A stretch of 25,840 nt of DNA from Fragilaria crotonensis (lineage: Eukaryota; Bacillariophyta; Fragilariophyceae; Fragilariales; Fragilariaceae): positions 1 to 25,840 of the forward strand of contig JAKSYS010000782.1 in assembly GCA_022925895.1 (NCBI GenBank), in the 5' to 3' direction. The notes beneath the pieces are model-generated. The model saw only the letters and a program-made list of their open reading frames with translations. It was not told where the DNA came from and made no database searches. The translations under genes and the position numbers were made by a program. Positions 1-10,200 of this stretch are shown piece by piece; position 1 is the stretch's first letter, and the number at the start of each line of letters is the position of its first letter.

Positions 1-302
1 ATGTACAGCTGGTTTTCGTTGAAGCGTCCGAACGTAGGTTGTGTACAATTCGTACCATGCACGCATATTATTTCCATATCCTTTATCAAGTTTTAGTAGC
101 AGCTGTCTCCTGCGACCATAAAAATCCATCTCTGTCGACATGATGATCACACCTCGTCCTCCTCGTTTCTTGTCTTTGCTTCTTTGAGTGCACTGTTGAC
201 GAAGCCACGATCGAAGTCCAATGCACACCTGTGAGACTTGAACAATTTCATCAGGCGTTGGATTTCGAGTACAGAAGTCCTTGATCTTCTGTTATACTTG
301 TG
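1..302 (-). other. Open reading frame running off the left edge, unidentified
   Basis: On the minus strand one frame stays open from about position 302 to position 1 (about 100 codons), directly after an in-frame TAA. It is a different frame from the transposase fragment that ends at 251-253. The translation is basic and Trp/Tyr/Arg-rich (it contains LRSWLRQQC, STEMDFYGRRRQLLLKL and MRAWYELYTTYVRTLQRKP) and looks more like protein than random sequence. An ACAG acceptor-like site lies just before its first codons. I do not recognise a family. It could be the C-terminal part of the neighbouring transposon protein reached by another frame break or an intron, a separate exon of a gene continuing to the left, or chance. 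Confidence 0.3.
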
Positions 303-3300
303 GCGATGAAGTTGTGGGTACGACCTTGCTGCCTCATTCTCTGCTGACTCTCAAAAGATGATGGTAAGTACAAATATATGCGCGTGCTCGAAGCAAACTT
401 TCCCATCCTTTCTTTGGTCAACTCCTTGATTGAACACGTTGAATCTCTCACAAGTTGTTTGAAATTCTCTCGTCCCTCTTTTGAGATACAGGAACCCGTC
501 GGTAGAAAGCCTTTGCGTGACCCCAGCAAAATTCAATGCCTTCCCCTGCTAATTCGGCATGGAACTTTGGTGTTAGAAGTACCGTGATGCCCAGCTGAGA
601 TCCAAGGTACTGAAGTGCCGTTTCCTCATCCTTGAAATCAGCACACTCTGCGATGAGATGGCGTAGGGAATACCGTAAGTCAATCTTCCCTGAAATTGTG
701 TCTTTCTTTCCGTCGACAGTGTATTTATCTAACTCACTTGGATCAATCAGTCCTCTTTCCCACAGAACTTGTAGCATGCCTTTAGATTTTCCTTCCCATC
801 CAGATAGGATTTTGTCGACTTCTTTGTGAGTTTCGATTGAATTGTTTCTTGCCAATTCCTGAAGTTCGGCTTTAGTGTACCCGCGTTTTTGTTGGAGCGT
901 CACACCCTTTTCGTTGAGCTCTTCAAGAAGGGTCTTTGTTTTTCAATTGGCTTGCTTCTTTTCCCCATTATTCGATCATGACGTTGTAAGTCACGTTGCT
1001 CTGGTGTCAAATACCATGGGCCACAGTCGTCAGTATTGAATACCATTGACTGTGTGTCTCCGATGCCCAGGGTTGGTGAGTGTGTGCCCAGATAACCCTC
1101 TTGTGACATTATGACTGTGTCTCTCATCTGCTGTTTTGATCCTCCAAAGTTCTTTTGCATGTTGATCGCACTGAGTGCACCATCACGTTTGCGAGCGTGT
1201 CCCTGAGAATGATCGAACAAAAATACAAAATCGAAGCTTGGATATAGGATTCGTAGGCAATCAACCACATCCTCAAGCTGAAGACTCATGTGGTATGAAT
1301 TCCAATAACCCTGATTATTGATTCCGATGAACAAGTATTTTACGAAGGGGGATTCCAACAAAATCGGCTTCCTCGTTGTTCCCAAGATTTCCATCGCAGC
1401 TGTTGTATCGAGGTAATTTCCACCGCCGAGAGCTGCTGTTTGCCTTGCCATATTCACTCTTTGTAACTCATCCTCTGTCATCTGCCTGCCAAAGCCGAAT
1501 TCGCGTGACACGAACGCAGAAAGCATATACCCATCGCCCTCCGACTTGGGCAGAAGTGGCACTTGTCCTTTGGCCCAACCCATTGTTTGGAGGACAGTAG
1601 ATACTGCGCGAAGACAGACTCATCTTGACCAATAATCATCAAGGGCCTGACTGATGATGACACTCGTATGCTTGTTTTGCTTCAACATCTCGCGCTGCCT
1701 CTTCTCCCTTTTGATTCTTGATATGCAATTCTTCCAATAGTCAACGTGAAACTCAACCCGAGTCTCATCAGATATAATATCATAGTAATGATGTCCGAAA
1801 TCTGTGTCTAAGGTCTTGATCGTAGCAGCTTCACTGAGTGGAAGCTGAATCCAACGCCGACAACGTGGCTCAAGCACGGTAAGGTAGTTCTTGCAGAATG
1901 CATTTCGATGTGCGACAACATCTTCACGTTCATGGCCATCGACGTAGAAGCTCTTCCTTCTCGTATCATACTTGAATCCGAGTAATCGCATCCAGCGCCA
2001 TGCTGTTGTGAAGCTCATGTTTTTAAGTCTATGCGCGAAGGAATAGCGCAATATCATCCTCATCTTGATCGACATCGACAGGATTGCTAGTAGGATTAAT
2101 GGCTGTAGTACTTGTACTCAATGTTGACGTTTCTGCAGTATCTTCGTCTACTACCGATTCACGTTTCCACAACGCAGCCAGCCTTGGGATTACAGACGAA
2201 TGAACGAATTGATAGACTGCTTCAATTGAAAGATGTGACAAGTTCTCGACGCCAAATGCAACAATCTGCTCCTTTGCGCATGGAAACACTTCGAGAACTC
2301 GAGGAAGAGGCGTTTCCCACACTGAACAGACAAGTTTGGGTTTGGGAAGCATTCAAAATTACGGAACACAATGTTCCAATTTGCGATGGTTTTATAGAAG
2401 GTTGCTTGCGTCATACCAACAGTGTTCAATACCTTACAAGATTCAGTGCAACAGTCTTGCCACGTCCATTCATTCATTTTTGCAAGAGCCAATCGGTACG
2501 CATAACAAAGAAACGTCGCCCTTTGCCTGACAGCGCATATCTCAGCTTTGGTACACACGTTGTCGATATCTCTACCTTGCAACATTCCTCCAATTATTTT
2601 CTTCCTCATGAACGCTTTGAAGCAGTACAATCCTTCTGAAGTGCTTCCATTGGAGTTTCAGAATCGAAATCAGTATCATTCCCATCCTCGCAATTCGTTG
2701 TCCCATGTTTCTTTGGTGGTTTGAACACTCGGTATGCCTCTGGGCTACATGGCCAGTAACTTGAGCTAGAAGCATCAGCAGCAATCATTACAGCGGCCGC
2801 ACCAGTATCTCCTATCCTTGCTCGTTTGCTCGGTGATTGCTCAACAATGTCTCCGATCCTTCCTCCCGTTGTAGCCTCCGTGTTGACAGGTGTAGTTATC
2901 ATTGTGTCGAGAGCGGGTCTTGATCTTGTGCTTGGAATGACTAGCACATTTGCGGCTGCTTCCATTTTTTCGTTCCATGCACTGTTAAGTGGACATGGGT
3001 ACCGTATCTGCCTTGATTTCTCTGTGAAGTAGTAATAGAATGTGTTCTTGTATGTGACTCTGAACACTCCTGTTGTGTTTGATCCATCAAATCGGTGCAT
3101 CAATTCTCCGAAAGAAGCCGACTTGGACATCCCTGTATTGAACCTTCTTACATCAATGACGCCAAGGGACGCATTGACATCAAATCTCCCTAAAGCTTCA
3201 GCCCAAGTTGATGCAGGAAGCCAGCAATTTGACAATCTCGGACCATACGTGATGTCTGTTCGAAGTAGCATGACGGCATCAGTCAAAATAGCATATTTAC

Positions 3301-3313
3301 CTTTGTCAACCAT
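251..3313 (-). pseudogene. Degenerate DDE-superfamily transposase (Tc1/mariner-like catalytic core)
   Basis: A minus-strand coding stretch starts at the ATG at 3313 and is spread over frames that change about seven times. The N-terminal part (3313 to about 2635) carries an NLS-like SPSKRAR and has no known domain. The middle holds a helix-turn-helix-like stretch (TAWRWMRLLGFKYDT) followed by VDGHEREDVVAHR, a signature I recall from DDE transposase-like proteins common in fungi and diatoms. The catalytic triad can be placed: Asp in IIGQDES (codon 1622-1624), Asp in FLFDHSQGHA (1212-1214) and Glu in GIEFCWGHAK (532-534). Frame breaks sit near 2632, 2341, 2040, 1644, 1570, 940 and 480; most are repaired by adding one base to a short homopolymer, two by removing one. 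As written it cannot encode a working enzyme. No clear terminal inverted repeats or target-site duplication were found, so element ends are unknown and coding remnants may reach about 150. The family name is inferred from motifs; the triad is seen. Confidence 0.75.
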
Positions 3314-3316
3314 TGT

Positions 3317-3391
3317 ATCTATAGATTTATCACCAACAGTAGGTTCACTGAGTTACATAGGAAGGTGACTGCAGGAGGTAAATCTATAGAT
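3317..3391. repeat. 13-bp perfect inverted repeat beside the transposase start
   Basis: The arms ATCTATAGATTTA (3317-3329) and TAAATCTATAGAT (3379-3391) are exact reverse complements separated by 49 bp. The left arm starts 3 bp upstream of the transposase ATG. The pair could form a hairpin in the transposase leader, be a protein-binding site, or be a remnant of transposon termini. AT-rich composition raises the chance of coincidence. Confidence 0.55.
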
Positions 3392-3663
3392 TAGAATGGA
3401 AATGTTGCAAACGACGGCTTGAAAATCTCATTGTGGAAGCCTTGCTTCCAACACGACAAAGTCCCGCCCTCGTGACGTCATATTGGCAGTGAAATCGGTC
3501 AGCGTCGGAAAAATCAGTTTTAATGGTGTATAATCGGATTTTAATTGATTTTGCTTCCATAATGTGCACTAATGTTCTGGCACCAGGATATCCCGATGGG
3601 TTCCAGAGCCGGTTGTTCACAGTTCATATCTCAGGTAACGCACGTTTTACGAAACAATTCAAC
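3392..3663 (+). promoter_or_regulatory. Upstream region of the thylakoid-lumen gene
   Basis: This 270-bp stretch separates the divergent transposase remnant from the lumen-protein gene and must hold that gene's promoter and leader. It contains the TGACGTCA palindrome listed separately. The reading frame of the downstream gene stays open upstream to about 3523, but the upstream codons do not resemble a targeting sequence, so I treat them as leader. No convincing TATA box was identified. Confidence 0.4.
3473..3480. promoter_or_regulatory. TGACGTCA (CRE-like bZIP site)
   Basis: A perfect 8-bp palindrome TGACGTCA lies 184 bp upstream of the lumen-protein ATG. In diatoms such as Phaeodactylum, TGACGT/ACGTCA elements are known as CO2/cAMP-responsive sites bound by bZIP factors in promoters of plastid genes. 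Use here is inferred. The same octamer also occurs inside the ligase coding sequence near 5748 and 14885, so presence alone proves little. Confidence 0.4.
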
Positions 3664-4071
3664 ATGAGAATCTCCCTTGCGACCCTTGCGTTCCTTGCTT
3701 CTAACTTCGCCGTGGCTGCAGCACTTTCGATGGCTCCCATGTCGCGCAGAAATGTGATGTTCACTGGAATCTCGTTGGCGCTAGGAACCCCTCTTGCCGC
3801 TGTTGCTGCCCCGGATTGCTTGGCCGATTGTGTCAAATCCTGCAAACGAATTGCTCCCAAGGATCCTGGCTACTGTATGGACAACTGCCAGGCATATTGT
3901 GAGCAACCTGATCGAGCCGACGGCCTTTCTGGATCTATCAGTTCGGCAAATGGAGAGACAGGGATTTTGGGGCTGACAACCGTTGTTAAGGGTGAGGACA
4001 AACCTCCTCAGATTAACCTGCCCGGTTTGGATTTCATGAGTGGGACTGGAAAGAAATTGCTAGGCTACTAG
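3664..4071 (+). CDS. Predicted thylakoid-lumen protein with twin CX3C motifs
   Basis: The protein has 135 residues. Residues 1 to about 20 form a hydrophobic ER-type signal peptide ending AVAAALS, a diatom-like cleavage region. Residues 27-49 form a second targeting signal: a twin-arginine pair (SRRNVMF, Arg28-Arg29), a hydrophobic core and an AVAA cleavage site before Pro50. This matches a Tat-type thylakoid transfer signal, so the mature chain of about 86 residues should reach the lumen. It begins with six cysteines at 52, 56, 60, 71, 75 and 79, giving CX3CX3C-X10-CX3CX3C, which suggests a disulfide-linked helical hairpin. The rest is Gly-rich and ends GKKLLGY. I believe similar proteins exist in other photosynthetic eukaryotes, but I cannot name a function. 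The ATG at 3664 was chosen because it opens the signal peptide; an in-frame upstream extension to about 3523 lacks that character. It converges on the giant ligase, whose stop lies 137 bp away. Confidence 0.85.
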   Translation: MRISLATLAFLASNFAVAAALSMAPMSRRNVMFTGISLALGTPLAAVAAPDCLADCVKSCKRIAPKDPGYCMDNCQAYCEQPDRADGLSGSISSANGETGILGLTTVVKGEDKPPQINLPGLDFMSGTGKKLLGY

Positions 4072-4208
4072 AGAGGCCGCACTTAAATCGGTGGACTGAA
4101 CGCTAATACAGGCTAAAGGAAAAATACATAACGCCATAGGATGGTTTTCCTATATCATGAGCTCCAGCCATTCGACCCCATTACCGCTCATCATAAATTT
4201 TTCATTTT
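4072..4208. other. Convergent 3' spacer
   Basis: This 137-bp AT-rich gap separates the stop codons of the lumen-protein gene (plus) and the giant ligase (minus). Both 3' untranslated regions and polyadenylation sites must lie here or overlap the opposite gene. No strong hairpin or canonical AATAAA was recognised. Confidence 0.5.
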
Positions 4209-7200
4209 TTACACCCCACGCCATCCCTCTCCTACTTCGGCATCGTTAGTGACGTAATCACTTTCCATAGTACACACGTTATCAATGGCGAAAGTCAGCT
4301 TGTCTCGCAAGATTTCCTTGGTTGAGTACGGAGGCAACGTCAGCGAGAAGAAACAGGTGCTCGCGCTTGGCAATGACGCGTCGCTGCTTCCGGAGTCTTT
4401 CTGAATCTTGAACGGTGCTTCGAAGTCGCTCTCCTTATTCGGCAAACGATTGCGGGCCCAGACAAACTGAAGAAACTTTTTACGATCGCGGTTGGTCATT
4501 TCTCGCAAAGCTTCCCAGAAGTTGTTTATAACGACATCGCCTTCATCATAACCTTCGTATTCAACCACGCGTTTCAAAAGATCCACGTCCACATCTGGAT
4601 TTCCACACAGAAAGGCGCGGAGTTCCTCGCCAGACAACAAAGGAAGCAGTTCTACAGGGAGCACATGAGACACGCCATCCACAAAGGAATTCAACATGCG
4701 TTGCTCCCACGACAGCAAAGCGCTAGTTTCTCCGGCGGCCACTTGCTTCCCTTCCAGCAAATCTACCTCTCTCAAGCATAGCATTTCCGAAGCGTTGTCC
4801 TCGACTATTGCATTCCAGACTATCGTCATTGGTAGAGGCAAATCCACAGGGATACCGTGCCTGCCAGCAGTACCAACCAATCGACCGAGGAAAATCAAAG
4901 AATCTTCCACCTCTCTAGAGCTCTCGTCGCGAGCCATGGTGAGGCTAGCGAAGCTCTTTCGAATGCGAAGTTCTTCTTCACATAAACCATCAGCGACTTC
5001 CATTCGGTACGACTGGCCACGCTCGCCACGAGCGAACATGAACAGCTCTCGCTCTTCCCCAATTTGAGTCATTTTGTTCGGAGTCGGATCCAACACGCCA
5101 AGGGCACCCTTCCCGTCTTCACCAAATTCAAGGACTTCCTGTATGGCGTCTGTGAAGACTTCTCGGTAAGGACCGGAATAGTCATTTACTCCTTCGCCGA
5201 TGAGCTTCACCTTGAAAGCTCGTTTTTGTCCGCCGTGCCCCTTTGCCACAAAACCACGTCGCAGAGCTGCTCCTCCCCAGCTTTTGTCTCGCTCTGGAGC
5301 TGGGCAAAGACGCTATGCTTTCGCTTCATTCGTAAGTCAGTCCCAGCCATTACCCTTCGAGCCTTCAGCCGATTCACACGAACCGTCCGAATTTCGCGGG
5401 GCAACTCATACTCGTCGTGCGAAAGTGGCGTAGGCGTTGCAGTCGCAAGAATGACGCTTTCCAAGTACTCGAGTTTCACGCTTGAGAAGATAAGTCCCTT
5501 CAACGAGCGCACACGAGAGGCGATCGACGGGACTTGAACCCAAAGGGCCATGCTGTCGGCCAACTTCCTGCGCCCGGCTCGTTCAACGGATGCTCCGTGT
5601 CCGCACAAGCCGCCAAGGATGGCTGTACCTTCCTGGCTAGGGCGGGCAGGTAGCCACGGCAATGCTTTCCGCACTCGCCTGTTGAGTGCACGAATTAGTG
5701 CCATTCTAGCCATCAGCGACTCTCCTGAAGGAAATCGTCCTTTTGCTGACGTCAGAACAGTCGCGGCAGCCTGGTTGGCTCCATCAGCAACAGCTCCTTC
5801 GATGGAGACCTTCAAGCCGCTCGACGAAGCAACCGCATAAGTGACAGCAGCAGCAACCTTCGGGAACGAACAATCGATCGCATCACTTTCTCCGGAGTAA
5901 TCAGCAATCGTGCTCACTAACGTGGTCACGATCGAGTCCGATTCCAGGATTGAGATCCCAGGAATCACACCCTCACTCGCCAGCCTACTAAATTCGTCCA
6001 GGGTAGCAATATTATACTCATCCAATGACGGATCATCGCCATCATCCGCTGGACGTGCAATTGACTTGAACTGATCGTACCATGCGATCGCAGCTTCCTC
6101 TGGAGTTCTGAAAGAAAGCTCATGCCTAACTTCTTCTTTAGAGCTGTCGTGGACGGGTTCAATGATTGATTCCTCTTTGCCGCCACGAATACGGCTGCTA
6201 ATCCAACCTTCACCGACCCCCTCGTAGCGGATTCGGTATCTGATGACTCCGCAAGAGTTCACACGTCGCTCTAACACGTCAAATGGTGGGATAATGGTGT
6301 TAGCTGGGATTGTTCCTAAGTTCGAAGACCGATCGATGATTTCAAGGTCGGACCGAACAACAGCTCCTCCCTCGTACACCACCTTGATTCCACCCGATGA
6401 CATGCATCGGAATCGATCGATTAAAGGTAGATCAACTCCACGGCCCTTCGCTTCGCCAACGATCTGAAGACTGTCTCCAACAACTTCACTCTCGTCCCAA
6501 AACCAGGCGCGACCACCTCCTGCGGTGAGGCTCCCGCCTTCACTCTTCTGAGACACAAGCCTATAGTAGAGGCGACACTGATGTGCACCCAGAATAACAG
6601 CTTCTTCTGCGAGTTCCAAAGGACGACCAACACTGCGCTTCACTACTACTCTGTCTCCGGAAAGGAGTGCGCGTCGAAGGCCGATCGCCGCACATGCAGC
6701 CGCGCAAGCGAGTGGCGAGCAGTCAAGCTCCACGTCAAGTCCAAAAGCAGCTAGGCGGTACTGACCACTGCTCCGAGTTGCCGTTGCGTACCATCGACGT
6801 GAATGCCATCTTCTATACTCATCGAACGCTTCTCGGACAAACCAATCAGGGAACTTCAGGCTCTGAGTATTGATGGCCATCGCCTCACGGCGACCATAGC
6901 CGTCGATCAACTCGTCCACAGCGAGTGCATTTTTCAAGGCGGTTGACCCCTCGATTCCACCGCAGGTTGTCCATTTAGTCGACATAGTCACCCTATCGCC
7001 TGGGTTTCTCAGGCCGATCACAGGCCATAGCGCCCGTGGTCGAACAACTCCGTGTGCATGATATCTCCCACCTCGTCCGCCCTCGATTCCGCTAGGTGCT
7101 CCTTGCCCAGCACCACCACTACCGCATCCGTCTGCATTAAAACCAAACGGCGATATGTTTTCAAATGCACATCCCAAATCATTCAAGATATGTTCACCAA

Positions 7201-10200
7201 ACTTCATGCCGTCATAAAAAAAGGAAACTCTTCCAGCATCGCAATCAAGCAACACTCCAACGGTGTCCTCGTTGTGGCAATGTGCGCCGTAAACCCTTTC
7301 CGCTCCAGCCGTATACGTAGCCCTGAAATTCACGAAGCCCCATCCCAACCAACGATTCAAACGAGGCGAATTTTCGTTGCCAAATGAACTTCGTCCACTG
7401 GAAGGAGCTGTATTAGGTTTTTCAGCCACACCTATGTACACGCTGCCGATGTCGGCTTGCTCAAGCTTGACTTCCCAGTAGTGCACTCCCCTAGTGAACC
7501 CAATGGACGCAAATGCACTACCTCGTCCGTCAGGTGATACGCAAGTCAACGTCCTCCCATCTCTCGAAAGCGTCATCGAGGACGCGTGATAGTCTCGGTC
7601 GAAGCTGATTGGGGGCGGAGACCTCGCAGTGTACTCGAGACAATTAGGAAGTTTAATAGAGGAATCCGGTCTCCGTCCTCTCAACAACTTCATTTCCATT
7701 GTGACTCGGACGCTGCTGCCATCACTCTTATTCCTCAGTCCATTCACGACATGACTTGTGCTCCCGAGGAGCTCCTGATAAACAGACATAAACGACGACT
7801 TTGCGTCAACTTCAGCCATATCTTTGCGCCTCGTGCTTCCCGTTGGCGAGAGCATAATCTCCGTTCCGGGAATAAAAGAGGGCTGTCCGAATCTAGCCTC
7901 CCAACCAGAATCCTTCGAACCAAAAAGCAAGTCGGTTTCCTTCAGGAGTACTGATCCGTCATCATAAAGTACACAATCCACCTTGACTCCGGCTCCGAAG
8001 TCAGGCCATTCTAGGACACCTTCGTGGTGCCATTCTCTTTCGTACCTTTCCACTTCTTTTGCCTTCCCTACCCGACGAAGACGAAGGAGGACGCTATACT
8101 TCCCAGAGCCAAATCCATGACGGGCAACGCATTGCTCAGCGCTCTCAGGTAGGGGGTGCCTTTTCCGAACACGAGTCCCCTTCTCGTTCACTTCGACATG
8201 GCAGATGTCAAAACGGCCGCCACCACCGCCATACCTATAGATCCCTTCTTCGCCCGTCAATTGCCACCTAACTTTCCTTGCCATAGCTGGCACGCCGTCC
8301 CACGGTTCGATCGAGAGTACGGTGCCAATTGGCAATTTAGGGTTAGCAATCTTTGTGCGCTTCTTCTTTTTGAAGGTGTCTGTCTTGACTTTGCTTTCCG
8401 AGGACGGCGCTGTCGCATCTTCATCATTGCTCTCAATCGATCCCAACGCATCTGTTTGCTCGTCGTTGCTTAAGTCACCAGTGTCGAGTTCAGACTCGGC
8501 TGGATCATCGCCAGCCTGTTCTTCTAACGCCTTTTTCTCTCTTTCTCGTTCAGATTTCTCACGTTCGTACTCTTTTTTCCCGTCCGCGTCTGAGTTCAAT
8601 CCTGGTCCTATATCGTCCCAATCAAGCCCCCGTGTGACGACACAACCCTCACGCAACATGGGAGGTCCTTCCCCCCCATCCATGAGAGAGCGCACAGCTG
8701 AACGCGATGGGATTACCCAGTCAACAGCCGTGCATTCAACGGTACCAACCCAAGTTTCCCACCCGGCGTCATTGGCTACCCAACCCTCGTCCCATTCCCA
8801 GCTTGGGGAAATGTTAGGTTTTATCATCTGTCCATCGCATGCGCTAGAATCCAGCGGCAGCGGCGTGGCTGCATCGACTTGCAATGGTCCCCATGTGAAT
8901 GATGACGAGGTTAGTTCTGCTTTGCGGACACTGGCCAGCAGTTCAATAAGAGACTGGACATAACGGGAACATACAGGGACCGCAGCTCTCTCAGCCCAAA
9001 CGCGTCTCAAAACGGTATCCTGTAAACGGGCGTAGAAGTTTGACACTGTCTTGAGTGAAAGGACTGCACGGGACAGCGCAGTAGGGCACTCATTAAGAAT
9101 GCCAGCTGCTGTTAGAGCGCAAACCATTCGCCATGGAGCCGACGCTGATAGAAGTCCGATACTCCAAGCTTGAAGGAGGTCTTCGAAAAGCTGTTGCTTG
9201 TCAGATACACATGATTGCACAGGACCACTAAGGAGGAGTCCAGTCAGGAAGCAGGTTAGTCTTGCGTCAGGTTGTTGTGCCTTCGCATTTTCCTCCTCCA
9301 ACACATCGCCAGCCCGCTTTGCATTAGAACCTGAGGTGTCCATGTCATCATCAGGGTTACCATTGCCTGATGTATTCGAATCGTCACCGGAATAGTCAAC
9401 AACAGCAAGTAACCGTACCGAGCGCCGAATAGTAGCGACTAAAACGGAACGCAGAGACTCAGACCTGCACAACGAGCTTTGAAGTCCACGTTGTAAAAAC
9501 ACCAGTGGACCGGCCCCTCCGTCCGCGCCAATCGACGATTCAGCACATCCAGCGAGACTTCGCCAAGTCTCTCTACCGAAGTCGTCATAACTTCCATCGC
9601 CAATAATAATCGTACTGAGTAACTGGGAAATGCCGGCGACAGGGACCAAAATAGACTCTTCTCCCCATTCTATCGAGGACAATCCCGGTCTGTCAGATTG
9701 CTGACTTTTCGATTGGTGTTCCGTACTTGAAATGCCCAAACCTAGCGCCTCGGCTGCGATTGCCATGGCACCAGCCTCACCCACCCAGCCGGCGGAACGA
9801 AGACTGACGCATGAGTCAATAACTCGCCAGAAACGAAGAGCAGCATCTACTTCCCCAATATCTTTGCTTTCAAAGAGCGAAAGCTCAAATTTTGTTCCCA
9901 ATGTAATAACCAAATGAAGAATGAACTTGCGAGAAAACAGGATCCCGAGGGAAAAACCTTCCTGGAGTGCATCGTGCGCAACTTCGTTTGAGACTGCGAC
10001 AAGGCTCTCTGACATGTTTGCTTTTGCGATGGTGTGATTCTCATTAGGAACCTTCGTGGAGGACCACCTCTTCTCCAATAGAAGAGACACACTACCGAGG
10101 GGCGACGAGTCCACGAACGAACCAGAAACAGTGGAGCTTTTGCCATTTCCTGTGTTTTTTGCATTTCGACTGGAACCAAGGTGCACGGATGCGTCTGACC

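Noticed and set aside
2112-2639. Plus-strand open frame of 175 codons opposite the transposase
   Set aside because: The minus strand in the same interval carries the recognisable transposase sequence; the plus translation matches nothing I know.
3523-3663. N-terminal extension of the lumen protein
   Set aside because: The frame is open, but the added residues would bury the signal peptide, which must be at the N-terminus to work.
5215-5235. Programmed -1 ribosomal frameshifting at the HECT junction (minus-strand CAAAAAC)
   Set aside because: The heptamer lacks the X XXY YYZ pattern, there is no evident downstream stem, and two other breaks of the same gene would need the same mechanism. One missing base explains all three.
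8322-8963. Plus-strand open frame of 213 codons opposite the ligase
   Set aside because: Ser/Pro-rich shadow of the minus-strand coding sequence; no domain and no start context.
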